A DNA stretch of 44,577 nucleotides from Actinomycetota bacterium (lineage in GTDB: Bacteria; Actinomycetota; Acidimicrobiia; IMCC26256; JACPCJ01). Shown here one piece after another: positions 10,956 through 19,815 of this stretch (positions within the stretch are counted from its first letter, which is position 1; each line of letters starts with the position of its first letter). A model generated the notes under the pieces. That model was not told the DNA's origin. It searched no databases and saw nothing but the letters and a program-made list of their open reading frames with translations. The translations under genes and the position numbers were made by a program. The DNA is taken from contig JACPCJ010000056.1 in NCBI GenBank assembly GCA_016179865.1, forward strand, positions 1 through 44,577, written 5' to 3'.

Positions 10956-10959
<4 letters not shown>
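9811..10959 (+). CDS. thiO: Glycine oxidase ThiO
   Basis: MDSRDVVVVGGGVIGLGVAWRCAQRGLTVTVVDDRPGRGASHAAAGMIAPVSE...[41 protein letters not shown]; followed by thiS and thiG. Confidence 0.92.
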
Positions 10960-12028
<1,069 letters not shown>

Positions 12029-12044
12029 TCGCATCCCTCGGTGG

Positions 12045-12116
12045 TGTCGCCAAACAGCGACACTGCTAAATTGTCGTCGAGTAGCGACATTGCTACATTG
12101 TCATACTATGGCGACA
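12045..12116 (+). promoter_or_regulatory. hipBA operator array: three TGTCR-N8-CGACA inverted repeats at 12045-12062, 12072-12089, 12099-12116; -10 TACTAT (12104-12109) inside the third
   Basis: Direct reading; exact 27-bp periodicity. Confidence 0.8.
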
Positions 12117-12409
12117 TGGAGCATACCGTGAGCCGCATTCGCACCGTGCGGGATCTCGCAAACACGATTCGCGGGCATCGCCGGGAGCGCGGCTGGACCC
12201 AGGCCGAGCTCGCCCGCCGAGCACAGGTCTCACGGTCGTGGCTGATCGATGTTGAGGCGGGCAAGAGGCCGACCGTGGAGTTCGGTCGGATTCTTCGCGT
12301 GCTCGATGCGCTCGGCATCGATCTCACGACCGCGACCCCCATGCGCACCGACGCCGAAGCGGCGGTTCCACTCGACCTGGACGAGCACCTGGATCGATAT
12401 CGTCCGTGA
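12116..12409 (+). CDS. hipB: HipB-like XRE-family antitoxin
   Basis: TVRDLANTIRGHRRERGWTQAELARRAQVSRSWLIDVEAGKRPTVEFGRILRVLDALGIDL HTH; start ATG 12116 preferred over tracked 12041. Confidence 0.88.
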   Translation: MEHTVSRIRTVRDLANTIRGHRRERGWTQAELARRAQVSRSWLIDVEAGKRPTVEFGRILRVLDALGIDLTTATPMRTDAEAAVPLDLDEHLDRYRP

Positions 12410-13683
12410 CCGCAAACACTCTCGTCGTGGCGCTGCACGGAGTCGTCGCCGGCACGCTGACGCGCACGCGTACGGGCCTGCGCTTTGAGTACGCGGATGC
12501 CTATCGACACGACCCGTCGGCAACCCCGTTGTCGGTCGCCATGCCCCTCGCGGTCGAAGCACACACGCACGCGACCGTCGGGCCATGGGTACGCGGGCTC
12601 CTGCCCGATGACCTCGAGGTCCTCAGGCGGTGGGCACGCCACTTCGACGTGCGCGGCACGGCACCGTTCGACCTCCTTGCGGCGCCGATCGGTGAAGACT
12701 GCGCAGGCGCGGTCCAGTTAGCGAAACCGGAACGGATCGACGAAGTCCTCGCGCGCCCGGGAAGTGTCCACTGGCTGAGCGAGGCAGACCTGGCTGATCG
12801 TCTCGCCACACTCCGCACCGACGGTGCGAGTTGGCTCGGGCCTGACTTCACGGGGCAGTGGAGCCTCGCCGGACACCAGCCAAAGACCGCTCTCCGTCAC
12901 GAGGATGGTCGGTGGGGTGACCCCCGCGGCGCAGCCGCCACGACGCACATTCTCAAACCGGCGATTGCGGGCCTTAATGACCACGACCTCAATGAACACC
13001 TGTGTCTCGGTGCAGCTCGAAGAGCGGGCCTCGTCGTCGCGCGCACCGGTCTCGATCGCTTCGGGGACCACAGCGCGGTCGTCGTGGAGCGCTACGACCG
13101 GCGATGGGAGGCGGGCGACGTGGTGCGAGTTCACCAAGAAGACGTCTGCCAGGCGCTCGGGGTACTCCCTGACGGCAAGTACGAATCGGATGGCGGACCT
13201 TCGGCACGCGACGTCGTCACCTTGCTCCGTTCAGCCATCCCGGCTGGCGCGGCGGAAGATGCAACGTGGCGGTTCTTCGACGCGCTGGCGTGGAACTGGA
13301 TCATTGCCGGAACCGACGCGCACGCGAAGAACTACTCGCTGCTCCTCAGCGGTGATCAAGTTCGGCTCGCGCCGATGTATGACGTCGCCTCGGCGTTGCC
13401 GTACGGCTTTCATCCCCCGAAGTTGCACCTGGCGATGAAGATCGGGGGCGAATACCAGCTGAGCATCATCGAGAAGCGCCACTGGGTCCGCCAGGCCAAG
13501 GTCGCTTCGCTTGATCCAGACGCCGTGCTCGCACGGGTACATGCGCTGGCCCACCGCGCGCCCGATGCCTTCTCCGACGTCGCCAGTGCACCCGAGATCC
13601 GAGCGCTCGACAGCCCGCTCACAGCACGACTCGTCGATGCCGTCACCGCGCGAGCGCAGGAGTGCCGACGCCTCCTGTCATGA
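12406..13683 (+). CDS. hipA: HipA-like serine/threonine kinase toxin
   Basis: GLLPDDLEVLRRWA...FSLAGHQPKTAL-like segment (QWSLAGHQPKTALRHEDGRW), THILKPAIAGLNDHDLNEH, NWIIAGTDAHAKNYSLLLSGDQVRLAPMYDVAS; GTGA overlap with hipB. Confidence 0.92.
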   Translation: MTANTLVVALHGVVAGTLTRTRTGLRFEYADAYRHDPSATPLSVAMPLAVEAHTHATVGPWVRGLLPDDLEVLRRWARHFDVRGTAPFDLLAAPIGEDCAGAVQLAKPERIDEVLARPGSVHWLSEADLADRLATLRTDGASWLGPDFTGQWSLAGHQPKTALRHEDGRWGDPRGAAATTHILKPAIAGLNDHDLNEHLCLGAARRAGLVVARTGLDRFGDHSAVVVERYDRRWEAGDVVRVHQEDVCQALGVLPDGKYESDGGPSARDVVTLLRSAIPAGAAEDATWRFFDALAWNWIIAGTDAHAKNYSLLLSGDQVRLAPMYDVASALPYGFHPPKLHLAMKIGGEYQLSIIEKRHWVRQAKVASLDPDAVLARVHALAHRAPDAFSDVASAPEIRALDSPLTARLVDAVTARAQECRRLLS

Positions 13684-13702
13684 GCGAGGACGTCACGACG
13701 TG

Positions 13703-13840
13703 TCAAAGGGCGCACTCCCAGAGCGCGGACATCGGTACAGCCCACAGGCCTTCACCGAACGAGAGGGGTTCCGGCCCGGTGTGCAGCACCACCCCGCCCA
13801 CGAAGCGTTCCCCGGCGCGGCGGCGAAGATGGCGGAGCCC
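13703..13840 (-). pseudogene. C-terminal remnant of a DUF4143-type ATP-binding protein
   Basis: Manual translation to TGA at 13703: GLRHLRRRAGERFVGGVVLHTGPEPLSFGEGLWAVPMSALWECAL*, matching the typical DUF4143 C-terminus pattern; no start or upstream ATPase domain. Confidence 0.65.
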
Positions 13841-13878
13841 GGCGGATAAGGCCGCCGCTCGTGCAGCGAGACGGCGGG
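13835..13878 (+). repeat. Imperfect direct repeat copy A of 15373-15416
   Basis: gagcccggcggataaggccgccgctcgtgcagcgagacggcggg vs gaacccgccggataacgtcgccgctcgtgcagtgggacggcgag: 37/44 identical by hand alignment. Confidence 0.75.
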
Positions 13879-13879
13879 T

Positions 13880-14071
13880 CTACGACCCCGCCTCGCCGAA
13901 GGCCTCCCGGGCTGATCTGGCGACCCGCTCTGCGGCGGTGACCAGACCACGGATGCGCTCACTTGCGACATCGGCCATGTCTGCTGGATCCCGGCCCTCG
14001 ATCGACCAGGGATTCAGGGAGTCGAGGTCGTCGGGGGCAAACCGGTCACGGTCAGGCGACGGCGCGCTCAT
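13880..14071 (-). pseudogene. Short HEPN-like C-terminal fragment (63 aa) next to MNT gene
   Basis: FAPDDLDSLNPWSIEGRDPADMADVASERIRGLVTAAERVARSAREAF resembles the C-terminal part of HEPN proteins (LNPxxxEaRYPxDxPdxs...A..L...A..V), lacking N-terminal helices. Confidence 0.5.
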
Positions 14072-14420
14072 ACACGACTTCGCCTTCGCGTGATGGCCAG
14101 TAGAACATCGTGCCGTTGACGTCCTTCTTCCGTTCGAACTCCGCCACATCGGTCACGACGACGTCGCACGGGATCGGGGCAGTGATGGCCCGACGTATGG
14201 CGCCCATCAGGTCGACTCGTGTCCCCGGATCGACTTCATCGAACACAACAAGGAGGTCCAGATCGCTGTCGGGGCTCTCGTCGCCACGACCCACGGAACC
14301 GAAGACGATCACCTTCGCCGGGTTGAACTCGCGGACGACGTCGCCGACCGCGGTTGACACCCATTCACGCAGGGTCTTGCCGTTCCACCTTCCATCGGCG
14401 AACACGGCTTGTTGGCTCAT
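14052..14420 (-). CDS. MNT-type nucleotidyltransferase-domain protein
   Basis: AKVIVFGSVGRGDESPDSDLDLLVVFDEV GSxxRG(x)nDxD motif; DVVVTD. Confidence 0.88.
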   Translation of the reverse strand: MSQQAVFADGRWNGKTLREWVSTAVGDVVREFNPAKVIVFGSVGRGDESPDSDLDLLVVFDEVDPGTRVDLMGAIRRAITAPIPCDVVVTDVAEFERKKDVNGTMFYWPSREGEVVYERAVA

Positions 14421-14666
14421 GCGACGACTTCCGAGAGCCGACCCTCGTGAGGGTGAAACTTGACGCGGGCATTCACACGCCAATTCTCCCACGCCGATCC
14501 CCTTGTGGGCGCCTTCCCGCGATCTGAATGGTCCCGGCAGGGCGCCGCAGGCCAGGAAGGGGCGGAGTGTGAAGGCGGCGCGAGGGTGGCCAGCTTGATC
14601 CTGGAGATGCTGGCCCGGACAGGAGTCCCCGAGCTGGCGACGGATTCTCGCGGGCATTGCCTGACG

Positions 14667-15080
14667 TCAGAGCGCGTCGGCGAGCATCTTGAGAAAGGCC
14701 GCGGGGGAGTAGACGGGGAGGCGATTCGACAGGCCGAGAAGGTGCTTGTCGCCGGAGACGATGACCGCCGAGACGCTGTGGGCGAGAGCGATCAGGTAGT
14801 CATCGCCCGGGTCGGGCGATCGGAGTGCGGGAGGGTCGTCGGGGTCGTCGTGAGCGTCCGCCCCCCGGCGGAGCAGCTCAACGAACTCTCCGGCCTCGCG
14901 GTCGCTGATGCGGGCGCGCAGCTTCGGGTACGCAAGCGCGCGTTCGAGCTCTGCCAGCACCTTTGGCGAGACGACGAGTTCGTAGGCCCCCTCAAGCCAC
15001 GCGCTGAGAACCTTCGCAGGGGAGCCTCGAGGCGTGAGCAACCCCGAGATGAGGACGTTGGGGTCGAGGACGACCCTCAC
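14667..15080 (-). CDS. PIN-domain toxin (PIN_3-like)
   Basis: MRVVLDPNVLISGLLTPRGSPAKVLSAWLEGAYELVVSPKVLAELERAL...PGDDYLIALAHSVSAVIVSGDKHLLGL. Confidence 0.88.
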   Translation of the reverse strand: MRVVLDPNVLISGLLTPRGSPAKVLSAWLEGAYELVVSPKVLAELERALAYPKLRARISDREAGEFVELLRRGADAHDDPDDPPALRSPDPGDDYLIALAHSVSAVIVSGDKHLLGLSNRLPVYSPAAFLKMLADAL

Positions 15081-15083
15081 GGG

Positions 15084-15314
15084 TCAGCGCTTCGGGCGGC
15101 GGCTGGAATGCTGCGCTTCGACGGCCAGCTCGACGGCCGTCGCCTCCGACAGGTCGCTCCGCTCCCACAGCCGGTCAAGGAGGTCGAGGCCCAGGTGTCG
15201 CCGCAGGGCTTCCTCGATGACCTCCCCGTCACCCCGACCCGTGCGTGCAGCGCGAACCTTCACCGCCCGAAGAACGTCCTCATCGATGGTGAGCGTAGTA
15301 CGCGTCTTTGCCAT
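15084..15314 (-). CDS. RHH/VapB-type antitoxin
   Basis: MAKTRTTLTIDEDVLRAVKVRAARTGRGDGEVIEEALRRHLGLDLLDRLWERSDLSEATAVELAVEAQ; 3 nt upstream of PIN gene. Confidence 0.85.
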   Translation of the reverse strand: MAKTRTTLTIDEDVLRAVKVRAARTGRGDGEVIEEALRRHLGLDLLDRLWERSDLSEATAVELAVEAQHSSRRPKR

Positions 15315-15320
15315 AGCAGC

Positions 15321-15338
15321 ATCATAGCATCTAGATGC
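15321..15338 (-). promoter_or_regulatory. Operator/promoter: palindrome GCATCTAGATGC (15327-15338) abutting minus-strand -10 TATGAT (15321-15326), 6 nt before ATG 15314
   Basis: Exact 12-bp palindrome and consensus-like -10 read in sequence. Confidence 0.65.
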
Positions 15339-15372
15339 GACACCTGGGCTTTGAACCGACCCTGGCAGCAAC

Positions 15373-15416
15373 GAACCCGCCGGATAACGTCGCCGCTCGT
15401 GCAGTGGGACGGCGAG
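15373..15416 (+). repeat. Imperfect direct repeat copy B, covering the promoter and start codon of the PaaK-like gene
   Basis: See 13835-13878. Confidence 0.75.
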
Positions 15417-16679
15417 GACCCAGCCCACCGGGCGCGCCATCGCGACCGGTTGCTCCGCGACTATGCGCGGCGCGAGCTGGGCGTGTTTACGCCGTTCTAC
15501 CGGCGCCACCTGAAGGAGCTGGGCGTCGATCCCCGCCGGGTGCGGTCGCTCGCCGATCTGAGCCGGGTCCGGGTCGTCACGCCCGACGACCTGCTGGCCG
15601 AGCCCGAGGAGTTCCTGGCCCACCCCTCGCTGACGGATCTCACCAAGAGCGGTGAGCCGAGGCTCGCGCTCTCGCTGTCCCTCGCCAAACTGACGCGACG
15701 ACTCGACGGGGTCAACCGCGGTGTCGTGGAGCCCCGGTACAAGCCGATCGCCTGGCTCCGGTCGGGCGACGTGCCCCTCGGCTACACGGACGCTGACCTC
15801 GACTTGCTGGCCGAGGCCGGGAGCCGGGTGCTTTCCCTGGCGGGGCTCGACCGCAGCGACGTGCTCGTCGGGCTGACGGGTGGCGGCGCCGATCTCGCCC
15901 ACTGGCAGCTCGTACTGGGTGCGCGCCGGGCCGGGATCACCGCGCTCCACCTCGGGCCGGAAGCCGCGCTGCAAGCCGTGGTCGAAGCCCGGCCCACCGT
16001 GCTCGCCGGTGCCCCGGACGCATTGCTGCGAGCGCTCACGGCGATCGACGAGGTGCCGAGCCTGAGGGCCGTGCTCGTCGTCGGCGCTGATCCCGGGCCG
16101 GGCGAGCGGGACGCGCTGGCGCGGGCCGCGGGCGCGGTCGCTACGGAGCCGCCGGCGGTCGTCGCCTCGTGGGCTCCGCCCGGAGCGCGGGCCCAGTGGG
16201 GTGAGTGCCCGGACGGCGACGGGTACCACACGTTCCCCGACCTTGAGATCCTGGAGGTCGGCCGGGGTGGCGCCATTCACCCGGGCGGGGCCGGCGAGGT
16301 GCTGTGGTCGGCGCTCGGGTGGCGGGGCACGGTGGCCTTCCGGCTCGACACGGGCGTGCGGGCCGAGGTGATCGACGACCGCTGCAACGCCTGCGGGCGT
16401 CGTGGTCCCCGCGTGGTCACCGGGTCGCGCGCCGGGCTCGAGGCACTGTCGGTGATCGAGGACCACGATGGGGTCGCCGAGTTCCTGGTCGAGTTCGGGA
16501 TGCGAGACGGCGCGGCCGAGCTGGTCGTGTTCCTCTCGCCAAAGCGGGGCGCCGACGCCGTCGAGATTGTGGAAGACCTCGATGGCGAACTGGCCGCGAC
16601 GCAGTACGTCGTGCTTCCCCGCAAAGACCTCGACCGCCGCCTGGCCAAGGCCGGATCACGGGTGGTCGACCGCCGGTGA
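15399..16679 (+). CDS. PaaK-like (phenylacetate-CoA ligase-related) adenylate-forming-fold protein
   Basis: VQWDGEDPAHRARHRDRLLRDYARRELGVFTPFYRRHLKELGVDPRRVRSLADLSRVRVVTPDDL...SGDVPLGYTDADLDLLAEAGSRVLSLAGLDRSDVLVGLTGGGADLAHWQLVLGARRAGITALHLGP...TVAFRLDTGVRAEVIDDRCNACGRRGPRV; GTG start. Confidence 0.75.
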   Translation: MQWDGEDPAHRARHRDRLLRDYARRELGVFTPFYRRHLKELGVDPRRVRSLADLSRVRVVTPDDLLAEPEEFLAHPSLTDLTKSGEPRLALSLSLAKLTRRLDGVNRGVVEPRYKPIAWLRSGDVPLGYTDADLDLLAEAGSRVLSLAGLDRSDVLVGLTGGGADLAHWQLVLGARRAGITALHLGPEAALQAVVEARPTVLAGAPDALLRALTAIDEVPSLRAVLVVGADPGPGERDALARAAGAVATEPPAVVASWAPPGARAQWGECPDGDGYHTFPDLEILEVGRGGAIHPGGAGEVLWSALGWRGTVAFRLDTGVRAEVIDDRCNACGRRGPRVVTGSRAGLEALSVIEDHDGVAEFLVEFGMRDGAAELVVFLSPKRGADAVEIVEDLDGELAATQYVVLPRKDLDRRLAKAGSRVVDRR

Positions 16680-16766
16680 TCTGCCGACCGGTGAAAGTGC
16701 CGCGAGAGGCTCGCCGGTAGACTCGCTCGCCACGGCGGGCTCTCCGTCGTGTCTGAAGGACCTCCT

Positions 16767-17702
16767 ATGACGACGCTGTCCGAGCCGACTGATGCCCGAG
16801 TCATCGGTTCGCGCCTCGGCCTCCGTGAGCAGGTTGGCCAGATCTGGGCCTACCGGCACCTGCTCCTACGCATGGTGCGCAAGGAGCTGAAGGTCAAGTA
16901 CAAGAACAGCTTCCTGGGGTTCTTCTGGTCGATGCTGAACCCGGCCCTCTACCTGGTCGTGTTCTGGCTCGTGTTTCAGGTACTGCTGCAGGCGGGGATC
17001 CCGAACTTTCCCATCTACCTGCTGTCGGGGCTCCTGGCGTGGAACGTCTTCTCAACGGGGCTGAGTTCGGCCGCTGTCTCGATCACGATGAACGGTGCAC
17101 TCGTCTCAAAGGTCTACTTTCCGAGAGAGATCCTGCCGCTCGCATCGGTTGGCGCCGCCCTCGTTCACTTCTTCCTCCAGAGCGTGGTGCTCCTGGCGGC
17201 GCTCGTTGCGTTCCGGTACGACGTGTCGTTCGCCCATGCTCTCGCGATCCCGCCCGCGCTCGTTTCCTTGCTCCTCCTCACCAGCGGGCTGGCCATCTTC
17301 CTGGCCGCCGCCAACGTCTACCTGCGCGACACCCAACACCTTGTCGAGCTGGGCCTCCTGGCGTGGTTTTGGATGACACCCATCGTGTACCAGCAGCAGA
17401 TCATCGCCAGCCGCCTCGATGGCAAGTCGTGGGAGTGGGTTCAGTGGCTGAACCCGATGACATCGGTCGTGCTGGTATTTCAGCGAGGCATCTTCAATGT
17501 GGTGTCGACGGCGAACAGTGGTTCAAGCGTTCGGCCGATCGCTGACACCCCGGGAGCCGTTCTACGCATCCTTCCGTCGGGCATGGACGCGGGGTGGTAC
17601 CTCGCCCACATCGGCGCGGTGGCGTTGGTCGGGATTGTGATCTTGATCCTGGCGCTTGCCTTCTTCGGGCGGGTCGCCGGCAACCTTGCCGAGGAGATCT
17701 GA
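16767..17702 (+). CDS. ABC-2 type polysaccharide export permease (Wzm/TagG-like)
   Basis: YRHLLLRMVRKELKVKYKNSFLGFFWSMLNPALYLVVFWLVFQ...KVYFPREILPLASVGAALVHF...NVYLRDTQHLVELGLLAWFWMTPIVY. Confidence 0.93.
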   Translation: MTTLSEPTDARVIGSRLGLREQVGQIWAYRHLLLRMVRKELKVKYKNSFLGFFWSMLNPALYLVVFWLVFQVLLQAGIPNFPIYLLSGLLAWNVFSTGLSSAAVSITMNGALVSKVYFPREILPLASVGAALVHFFLQSVVLLAALVAFRYDVSFAHALAIPPALVSLLLLTSGLAIFLAAANVYLRDTQHLVELGLLAWFWMTPIVYQQQIIASRLDGKSWEWVQWLNPMTSVVLVFQRGIFNVVSTANSGSSVRPIADTPGAVLRILPSGMDAGWYLAHIGAVALVGIVILILALAFFGRVAGNLAEEI

Positions 17703-17703
17703 G

Positions 17704-19026
17704 GTGGCACCCGCGATCCAGATCAGCGGCGTCTCGAAGCGGTTCCGCCTGTACCACGAGAAGTACCAGTCGCTGAAGGAGCGCGTCATCCATGCCGGGC
17801 GCGTCCCCTACGAAGACTTCTGGGCGCTGCGGGATGTTTCGTTTGAGATCGAGCAGGGCGAGACCTTTGGTTTGGTCGGGCACAACGGCTCGGGCAAGTC
17901 GACTCTCTTGAAGTGCATCGCCGGGATCCTGCGCCCCACGAGCGGCGAGATCCGGACCCGCGGGCGCCTGGCGGCGATGCTCGAGCTGGGAAGCGGCTTC
18001 CATCCGGATCTGACCGGGCGTGAAAACGTCTACATGAATGCGTCGATCCTCGGCTTCCCGGAGCGCGAGATCGACGCCAAGTTCGACGACATCGTGGCCT
18101 TCGCCGAAGTCGAGGAGTTCATCGACCAGCAGGTCAAGCACTACTCGTCCGGGATGTACCTCCGGCTCGGATTCGCGGTTGCCGTTCACCTCGACCCCGA
18201 CATCCTGCTCATTGACGAAGTGCTGGCGGTCGGTGATGAGGCCTTCCAGCGAAAGTGTCTCGACCGGGTGCACCAGTTCCAGCGCGAAGGCCGAACCATC
18301 GTCATGGTTACGCACAGCGCAGATACGGTCCGTCAGGTCTGCGACCGGGCGGCGGTGCTGGATCACGGTGAACTGATCACCGTTGCAGAGCCCGGCGAGA
18401 CCATTCGCGTACTTCGGGAGCGGCTGTTTCCTGGCGAAGCTCTGCCCGAATCTGCGGACGGGGAGCTACCGGGCTTCGCAGCTGCTGAGGGGGTTGAGGG
18501 GGTTGAGGGGGACGAGACTCCACCTCCACTGGATCCGAGTAGGGACCAGGCGAGACTCCGCAACCTGCTCGCACGCATCCTCGACGTGTCATTGGAGTAC
18601 CCGGGATCGACCGAGCGCCCTTACCTCGAGGCGGGTGACCCGCTCATCATCCGCGTGTCTTTCAAGGCCACCGTCGAGCTCGACGACTTCGTTGCCGGAA
18701 TCGCGATTCACGACGACGAATGGCGACACCTCTTCGGCACAAATACGCACCTACTGGGAATGGACTTCGGCACGGTGAGCGGTCGGGGTGCAATCGAGTT
18801 CCGGATCGACAGCGTTCCCTTCCTCGATGGCACCTACCACCTCACCATCGGCCTGACGAACAGCCCGGACACCCTCATCTATGACTGGTGGGAGGGAAAG
18901 ATTCAGTTCGAGGTGATGAACCCGAGCCGGGATGTCGGCACGGTTCGCGTTCCGGTTGCCGTGACCATGGAGACCGAGCTCGAACCGGCCCGTGCGAGGA
19001 AGCGCAGACGCCTGTCTGCTTCATGA
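17704..19026 (+). CDS. ABC transporter ATPase Wzt-like with C-terminal carbohydrate-binding (Wzt_C-type) domain
   Basis: GLVGHNGSGKSTLLKCIAGILRPTSGEI...LELGSGFHPDLTGRENVYMNASILG...YSSGMYLRLGFAVAVHLDPDILLIDEVLAVGD; C-terminal beta-rich domain; GTG start. Confidence 0.93.
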   Translation: MAPAIQISGVSKRFRLYHEKYQSLKERVIHAGRVPYEDFWALRDVSFEIEQGETFGLVGHNGSGKSTLLKCIAGILRPTSGEIRTRGRLAAMLELGSGFHPDLTGRENVYMNASILGFPEREIDAKFDDIVAFAEVEEFIDQQVKHYSSGMYLRLGFAVAVHLDPDILLIDEVLAVGDEAFQRKCLDRVHQFQREGRTIVMVTHSADTVRQVCDRAAVLDHGELITVAEPGETIRVLRERLFPGEALPESADGELPGFAAAEGVEGVEGDETPPPLDPSRDQARLRNLLARILDVSLEYPGSTERPYLEAGDPLIIRVSFKATVELDDFVAGIAIHDDEWRHLFGTNTHLLGMDFGTVSGRGAIEFRIDSVPFLDGTYHLTIGLTNSPDTLIYDWWEGKIQFEVMNPSRDVGTVRVPVAVTMETELEPARARKRRRLSAS

Positions 19027-19049
19027 CTCGAGAAGGGTAAGGAGATCTC

Positions 19050-19802
19050 ATGACTGACCAAACGCCGCCCCCGCCGCCCCCGCCGCCCCCGCCGCCGGGG
19101 CCGGGTGGGAGCACCTGGTCTGACACGGGTGCGGCCGACGTGCAGGGCCAGGTGCAGCGGGCTGGTGCCCGGGGTGGTGGCGCCACGGCCTGGCAGGGGG
19201 GCGGGACGATCTGGAACGAGCCGGTCCTCGTGATCAACCAGAAGGCCAAGCTCATCGAGGTCACCAACGAATACAACGTCTACGACCAGAACGGCACCCA
19301 GCTCGCCGTCGTGCGCCAGACCGGTCAGAGCGGGCTTCGCAAACTGCTGCGGGTGCTGACCTCGTTCGACCAGTTCCTGACTCACCGTCTCGAGGTGTAT
19401 GCCCCCGACGGCTCGGTGCAGATGCGCCTCACTCGCCCCGGGAAGATCTTCAAGTCGCAGATCATCGTGGCTGACGCCGGCGGGGCCGAGGTGGGCCGGG
19501 TCGTGCAGGAGAACGTGTTCGGCAAGAAGCGCTTCCGCCTCGTCGCCGCCGGCCAGCAGTACGGGCGGATCCAGGCTGAGAACTGGCGGGCGTGGGACTT
19601 CGCCATCGTCGATCACGCCGGAACCGAGGTGGCCCGGGTGACCAAGACGTGGGAGGGGCTCGGCAAGGCCATGTTCACCACCGCCGACCACTATGTGCTC
19701 CACCTACACCGACCCCTCGACGACCCGTTGCGCTGGTTGGTCATCGCCTCGGCCCTCTCGATCGACACCGCCCTCAAGCAGGACTCCTCCGGCTTCAACT
19801 GA
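19050..19802 (+). CDS. Phospholipid scramblase/LURP-one-like protein with poly-proline N-terminus
   Basis: MTDQTPPPPPPPPPPPGPGG...PVLVINQKAKLIEVTNEYNVYDQNGTQLAVVRQ...RLEVYAPDGSVQMRLTRPGKIFKSQIIVADAGGAEVGRVVQENVFGKKRFRLVAAG. Confidence 0.8.
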   Translation: MTDQTPPPPPPPPPPPGPGGSTWSDTGAADVQGQVQRAGARGGGATAWQGGGTIWNEPVLVINQKAKLIEVTNEYNVYDQNGTQLAVVRQTGQSGLRKLLRVLTSFDQFLTHRLEVYAPDGSVQMRLTRPGKIFKSQIIVADAGGAEVGRVVQENVFGKKRFRLVAAGQQYGRIQAENWRAWDFAIVDHAGTEVARVTKTWEGLGKAMFTTADHYVLHLHRPLDDPLRWLVIASALSIDTALKQDSSGFN

Positions 19803-19815
19803 TTCCCCCATGAGC

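Noticed and set aside
13690-15420. Possible integrative element with tRNA-derived attachment site
   Set aside because: No integrase/transposase, no convincing tRNA T-arm or full tRNA fold around the repeats; kept only as a direct-repeat observation
18487-18516. Period-9 tandem repeat (gaggggggtt-like, EGVEGVEGDE)
   Set aside because: Short low-complexity linker in the Wzt-like protein; ordinary slippage in coding DNA. The same applies to EAVEAVEAVE in the kinase (30477-30516)
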